Positions 7,601 through 8,473 of a stretch of DNA of 8,473 nucleotides are shown here, one piece after another; the first letter of the stretch is position 1; the number at the start of each line of letters is the position of its first letter. The notes beneath the pieces are model-generated. The model was given only the letters and a program-made list of their open reading frames with translations, searched no databases and was not told where the DNA came from. The stretch is taken from NCBI GenBank assembly GCA_009777005.1, contig WRMT01000124.1, positions 1 to 8,473 of the forward strand. The letters are read 5' to 3'. A program made the position numbers and the translations under genes. Source of the DNA: Methanobrevibacter sp. GTDB lineage: Archaea; Methanobacteriota; Methanobacteria; Methanobacteriales; Methanobacteriaceae.

Positions 7601-8473
7601 TGGTCCTGATAATGCTACTGGTGTTAATGTAACTGATGTTCTTAGTAATCGTCTTTTATTCCTTAATTCTAGTGCTACAATTGGTTTTTATAATAATGGT
7701 ACTGGTTTTTGGAATATTGGAAACCTTAATGTTGGTCAAACTGCTACATTAACTATTAATGTTCAGGTTATTGGTACTGGTAATATTGTGAATGTAGCTA
7801 ATGTTACTGTTAATGAGGTTAATCTTGGTAACAATAGTACTAATGATAGTACTAGTTTCTCTATTAACTCTACTGTGAATTTTACTTTGATGAAATCTAG
7901 TAATGCTTCTGCAACTGTTCGTTATAATGATATTATAACTTATACTATTACTATTCGCAATAATGGTCCTGATAATGCTACTGGTGTTCTTGTTATCGAT
8001 AGACTTGATTATCGTCTTGCATATCAAAGTTATACTGCCACAGTTGGTACTTATACTGTTTCTGATGGTAGGTGGGATATTGGAGATTTAGCTGCTGGTT
8101 CACTTGCAATTTTAACTATTACTGTTCGTATTAATGGTACTGGTAATATTGTTAATGTAGCTAATGTTACAACTGATCAAAATAACATTGGTGATAATGA
8201 AACTAATGCAAGTACTAATAGTACTAATTTCACAGTTGCTAGTACTGTGAATTTGTCTATTGTTAAAACTAGTAATGCTTCGGCTAATGCTAATTATCTT
8301 GATTATGTTAGCTATACTATTAATGTAACAAATCGTGGTCCTGATAATGCAACTAATGTTGTTGTTGTTGATCAAATTGATTCACGTTTAATACTACTGG
8401 GTGTTACTGAAAGTATAGGTACTTTTAATGCTGCTACTGGTGTTTGGACAATTCCTCTTATAGCTGTTGGTCA
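1569..8473 (+). CDS. Giant modular adhesin-like surface protein, 3' end beyond window (partial)
   Basis: One uninterrupted frame of 2301 complete codons with no stop before the right edge. The product looks like a secreted cell-surface adhesin of a methanogenic archaeon. Domains in order: signal peptide 1-30, nine-cysteine cluster 31-54, short beta segment 55-175, Ig-like 176-269, right-handed beta-helix about 282-1063 closed by NWWG, linker 1067-1175, two Ig-like domains 1176-1368, then at least eight DUF11 units. It is rich in Asn, Thr, Ser, Gly and Val and carries very many N-x-S/T sequons, which fits an N-glycosylated archaeal surface protein. No catalytic motif is visible, so binding or structure is more likely than enzymatic activity. 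Start choice: AAAGGAGGT at 1554-1562 lies six bases before CTG 1569, while the nearest ordinary start, GTG 1593, has no ribosome site at a usual distance; ATG 1617 falls inside the hydrophobic core. The frame is closed upstream by TAG at 1524. Product class is secure; ligand and exact start are not. Confidence 0.93.
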   Translation, partial: MLTYNNSRVRILIAIAMVLVFFSCLQSATACESCDISCTCTDCLNCPDCGCGSCHVAESTEKENSNSISEIFNGSTLSLGDGINTNFTKVSIDKDITIRGNGVNNSILFIDSNNVAFHVESGNTLKLYNLTIFTNYIYSEEDIADFNSLVNLFNGSISGLGTVVFENCKFINNKKTDVLVTVSSSPTYNTNRFDLTATVKDSNGDNLIGDLVFYINNEFSGRVPIVNGLATYNINLANGNYVVHSSYVGTGGTNYGISESQAAFNVFSLFQPLSVPLPTSGNRYWIDSVNGLDSAARNGQSIANAWRTISYAYTNAVANSSIILQPGTYSSTGNTQISLVNKVNMTIIGNDTVNNVFINATGSSSTTLFPFATIAAGTSSTALRTINFYNLIIFGGAGSKFIINANNNVNIDSVKIENLTGIGAGINITGSYVNVIVNNSIFTNSSGASGQSTGGAKGIQGITSLTNGSVKVYNTNFTNLRGGSGTAINYMPGNTCSLFVNNTNFINITSTDVGGVIRCYYGAGVTLNYTNFLDCSGTSHGGIFCLNGAGSYLVVDNSRFTRINATSQGGVTYTHTGPTNISNTIFENCRSSSTGGAINNAGTDPIVIRNSTFIGNNATSGGAITTSSSGSITIFDSTFTNNRATTSAGGAIYATSGTVNITNSSFNSNFATSQGGAVATTGGTINVNISNFRNNYVSGSATVYGGALASTPSSSNVANINVYNSEFSNNSARNNTATSTAYGGAAAVNGANATINLVNCTVQDNWARYGGAFGTGSSGGRINVINNTAIFNNWAYEHGGVAGLGSAGTIVIENSHLYNNTAGSFGGAFGVNGAGTINATNSNLTGNEAGTFGGAVGVNGAGTVNLNFVEMIDNMAVNYGGAVALSGTGGTVNVRNSILKRNRATGSSGYGGAIGLTSGNINVYDSTFENNSAFTYGGAVGVPTGGNFYANNSNFTDNVAGTYGGAIGSAAGVNITYCIFTSNRAGTNGGGVAAMGASGVANSILSCQFEYNYAGNLGYGVYAANYLTANYNRFFNNTDASGNFSQTIWTNTGQSSNVNIDFNWWGENRHLAVGNLPNNYVVIDFDTNNFGLWNGSAHYVYTIRLNDTANTNFNVSRLPPFYGEARFTVPPYNTSFSAHLNGTVVSVPFVDAAIHQGYFRVDNQYINFSVTTNSTPTINLTVNLGSTSGKYKDNVTLTANITDNGGYPVANLTVFFYVAGEYVGTNVTDANGFVSHRYTVASAGNLNYTLVYNGSNLNYNRVNVSTILNFLRLNTSIVVNSVVYGNSGAPVRLNATIYDERNEAVANVTLHFYGISGGYYNFSVTDSNGQAEVYYSFPVTGNHTWYAVFEGNGNYTASNSSTSSTGRADISPIVNLTINKYANVTGGVNFGDYVTYTINVTNHGPDTATNVTILDLLNSGLILQNFTASSGTTYVSSTGLWTISSILVNQTVTLTINVRVNGTGTIPNVAIISHVNQPNVGDKDSSVNISSSNAVNLTIVKSSNTTTAGYGDLVTYTINLTNHGPNTATGVLIYDQLDYRLILQNATATIGTYTNNVWNIPSIAAGGSAILTIIVRINGTGNITNFANITNVTEFDLGNGTNTSNVNVSVPNTVNLTISKTSNVTGIVAVGDRVTYTINVTNHGPDNATFVNVTDSLSSALLFLNSSATIGSYNSVTGVWTVGTLNVGQTATLYINVTIIGTGNIVNVANVSVSEVNLGNNSTNDSVTLTVPSTVNFTISKTSNAPAVVYFGDLITYTLTVRNFGPDNATNVVVTDVLDSRLILVNVVGGNYSMSGNTLFWNISNLNVGSTVTLNITVRINGTGNIVNVANITSSQDNIGENSTNTSTNGTNFTVASTVNLSIVKSSNASANANYLDYVSYTINVTNRGPDNATNVVVVDQIDARLILLGFTESIGTFNAATGVWTIPLISVGQSAILTINVRINGTGNITNVANITSFNETVNLNDSNTSTVNISVPLTVNLTISKTSNVTGLDVGVGDMVAYTINVTNHGPDNATGVNVTDVLSNRLLFLNSSATIGFYNNGTGFWNIGNLNVGQTATLTINVQVIGTGNIVNVANVTVNEVNLGNNSTNDSTSFSINSTVNFTLMKSSNASATVRYNDIITYTITIRNNGPDNATGVLVIDRLDYRLAYQSYTATVGTYTVSDGRWDIGDLAAGSLAILTITVRINGTGNIVNVANVTTDQNNIGDNETNASTNSTNFTVASTVNLSIVKTSNASANANYLDYVSYTINVTNRGPDNATNVVVVDQIDSRLILLGVTESIGTFNAATGVWTIPLIAVG
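1659..1730 (+). other. Nine-cysteine cluster at the mature N-terminus
   Basis: Residues 31-54 contain cysteines at 31, 34, 38, 40, 43, 46, 49, 51 and 54: nine in 24 residues, mostly spaced C-x-C or C-x(2)-C, and followed by His55. It starts exactly at the predicted signal cleavage point. Such density could bind metal or form disulfides that hold neighbouring molecules together at the cell surface; neither role is shown by sequence alone. Cysteine occurs only as scattered single residues in the beta-helix, and I see none in the Ig-like pair or the DUF11 array. Confidence 0.85.
1731..2093 (+). other. N-terminal beta-strand segment
   Basis: Residues 55-175 open with an acidic, polar stretch (ESTEKENSNS). 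Beta-rich text resembling one or two turns of a parallel beta-helix follows: DITIRGNGV, then a strand ending KLYNLTIF, then VVFENCKFINN. This style (ITIRGN..., L.NLTI..., FENC.F.NN) is common at the start of methanogen adhesin-like proteins. It is too short for a whole beta-helix and may be a remnant or cap. No named family is assigned. Confidence 0.5.
2094..2376 (+). other. Ig-like beta-sandwich domain 1
   Basis: Residues about 176-269 read as a bacterial-type Ig-like repeat: VLVTVSSSPTYNTNRFDLTA, then TVKDSNGDNLIGDLVFYIN, then GLATYNINLANGNYVVHSSY. The order 'V.D.NG..L.G.v.F.in....G.A.Y...L..G.Y.V...Y' is the usual pattern of Big_1 or Big_3-like domains in surface proteins. It separates the short N-terminal beta segment from the main beta-helix and probably acts as a spacer. 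The exact family needs a profile search. Confidence 0.6.
2412..4766 (+). other. Right-handed parallel beta-helix domain
   Basis: Residues about 282-1066. The start (RYWIDSVNGLDS, then AWRTISYAYTNA, then SIILQPGTYSSTGN) is the classic N-terminal coil of pectate-lyase-fold surface proteins: 'YY/WVDSVNG.D......W.TI..A......I.L.PGTY'. A long run of beta-helix turns follows, with N-ladder strands such as VYNTNFTNL, ISNTIFENC and VYDSTFENN. The domain ends at NWWG (4755-4766), a motif that often closes these domains in methanogen adhesins. In related proteins this fold binds or cleaves polysaccharide; I see no convincing catalytic residues, so a binding or display head is the better guess. Confidence 0.8.
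3108..4600 (+). repeat. GGA-turn repeats (polymorphic outer membrane protein-like)
   Basis: Within the beta-helix, about 18 imperfect repeats of roughly 25-31 residues share the pattern 'GGA(I/V/F)......(I/V)...NS.F..N.A...'. Examples are YGGAIGLTSGNINVYDSTF and FGGAFGVNGAGTINATNSN. The first three turns carry GGV or GGI instead, the main block of GGA turns runs from 3351, and the last is a GGG variant at 4533. The 'GGA' and 'F.NN' elements resemble the Chlam_PMP repeat of polymorphic outer membrane proteins. Each is probably one coil of the helix. At DNA level the turn is rebuilt from GGTGGTGCT codons, which may favour recombination. Confidence 0.75.
4767..5093 (+). other. Non-repetitive linker after the beta-helix
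   Basis: Residues 1067-1175 follow NWWG and are not obviously repeated. They include VVIDFDTNNFGLWNG, VYTIRLNDT, a proline-containing stretch RLPPFYGEARFTVPPYNTSF, and FVDAAIHQGYFRVDNQYINF. In other methanogen adhesin-like proteins a similar beta-sandwich segment joins the beta-helix to the Ig-like repeats. It contains several aromatic residues and fewer sequons than the flanks. No family name is assigned. Confidence 0.5.
5094..5672 (+). repeat. Two tandem Ig-like domains
   Basis: Two domains of about 95-98 residues, at 5094-5387 and 5388-5672. Both follow the order: strand, 'G....VTLTA / VRLNATI', 'D.....VAN.T..F', 'T.DANG / TDSNGQA', then 'G...Y.....YNGS / FEGNGNYT'. This is the bacterial Ig-like (Big) pattern of sugar-binding and adhesive surface proteins, used here as a stalk between the beta-helix and the DUF11 array. 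They share only domain-level similarity, so they are not a recent duplication. Confidence 0.7.
7121..7369 (+). repeat. Near-identical long repeat, copy 1 (DUF11 unit 5)
   Basis: This 249-bp stretch matches 8225-8473 at 242 positions with no gaps, offset 1104 bp (368 codons). The seven differences include both silent and amino-acid-changing substitutions. The similarity is at DNA level and exceeds that between neighbouring DUF11 units, so it marks a recent three-domain duplication or gene conversion. Confidence 0.9.
8225..8473 (+). repeat. Near-identical long repeat, copy 2 (DUF11 unit 8, cut by edge)
   Basis: Partner of 7121-7369 at an exact offset of 1104 bp, still matching at the last base of the window. 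The match probably extends to the right. Confidence 0.9.

Larger units (their letters stand above)
5688..8473 (+). repeat. Array of at least eight DUF11 domains in a three-type cycle
   Basis: Units begin at the recurring 'VN(L/F)(T/S)' strand at 5688, 6051, 6408, 6771, 7143, 7509, 7875 and 8247 (the last cut by the window edge), each 119-124 residues. Every unit has 'GD/.D.(V/I).YTI....N.GP(D/N).AT.V...D.L...L......', then 'G.W.I..L..G....L.I.V...GTG.I.N.A', the hallmark of DUF11 (PF01345), a beta-sandwich of archaeal and bacterial surface proteins. Units 3 and 6 carry IIGTGN where most have INGTGN. Units 4 and 7 have RNFGP or RNNGP where others have TNHGP or TNRGP. Units 2, 5 and 8 form the third type. 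The array most likely forms a rigid extended stalk, and it may continue beyond the window. Confidence 0.88.

Noticed and set aside
6279..8375. Open frames of 67-92 codons on the - strand inside the DUF11 array, several resembling one another
   Set aside because: Their mutual similarity simply mirrors the DUF11 repeats on the + strand; they have no start signals of their own.
5688..8473. Tandem repeats as a collapsed or duplicated assembly artefact
   Set aside because: Most units differ clearly at both DNA and protein level while keeping frame; only the 7121/8225 pair is close, and it still has seven differences.

Overview
The window is very AT-rich and holds one recognisable gene. A single reading frame on the + strand opens near 1569 and runs off the right edge without a stop, giving 2301 complete codons. 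It encodes a secreted, Asn/Thr/Ser-rich, modular giant surface protein of the kind annotated in gut methanogens as an adhesin-like or 'Asn/Thr-rich large' protein. The codon preference (AAT, ACT, GGT, GCT, GTT), low GC, strong AAAGGAGGT Shine-Dalgarno, archaeal TATA-like elements and DUF11 plus beta-helix architecture suggest Methanobacteriales, most likely Methanosphaera or a close Methanobrevibacter relative. The genus is inferred from family resemblance, not proven.

Layout. Positions 1-420 are low-complexity A/T runs with no gene; the T-rich left edge may hold the terminator of a gene outside the window. Positions 421-1080 are non-coding and contain a nested palindrome and a duplicated block of about 90 bp with a hairpin-like core. 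Positions 1081-1180 hold a Shine-Dalgarno-like site and a possible 25-codon membrane micro-ORF of doubtful reality. Positions 1193-1368 are a 65-bp tandem repeat of about 2.7 units. Positions 1380-1568 are the likely promoter and leader: two inverted repeats, a TATA-like box, a 12-codon upstream ORF with its own ribosome site, and a strong ribosome site placed for a non-standard CTG start.

The large protein, numbered from the CTG, reads: signal peptide (1-30); a cluster of nine cysteines in 24 residues (31-54); a short beta-strand segment; an Ig-like domain (about 176-269); a right-handed beta-helix (about 282-1063) with many GGA-type turns like polymorphic outer membrane protein repeats, ending at an NWWG motif; a non-repeated linker (1067-1175); two Ig-like domains (1176-1368); and at least eight DUF11 domains of 119-124 residues (from about 1369 to the edge). 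The DUF11 array has a higher order: units fall into a three-type cycle with a period of about 1104 bp, and the last copy matches the one a cycle earlier at 242 of 249 bases. The C-terminal anchor lies outside the window.

Working model (inference): the beta-helix acts as a binding or display head, and the Ig-like and DUF11 domains form a long glycosylated stalk whose length changes by recombination. The upstream repeats and leader ORF may help control expression.
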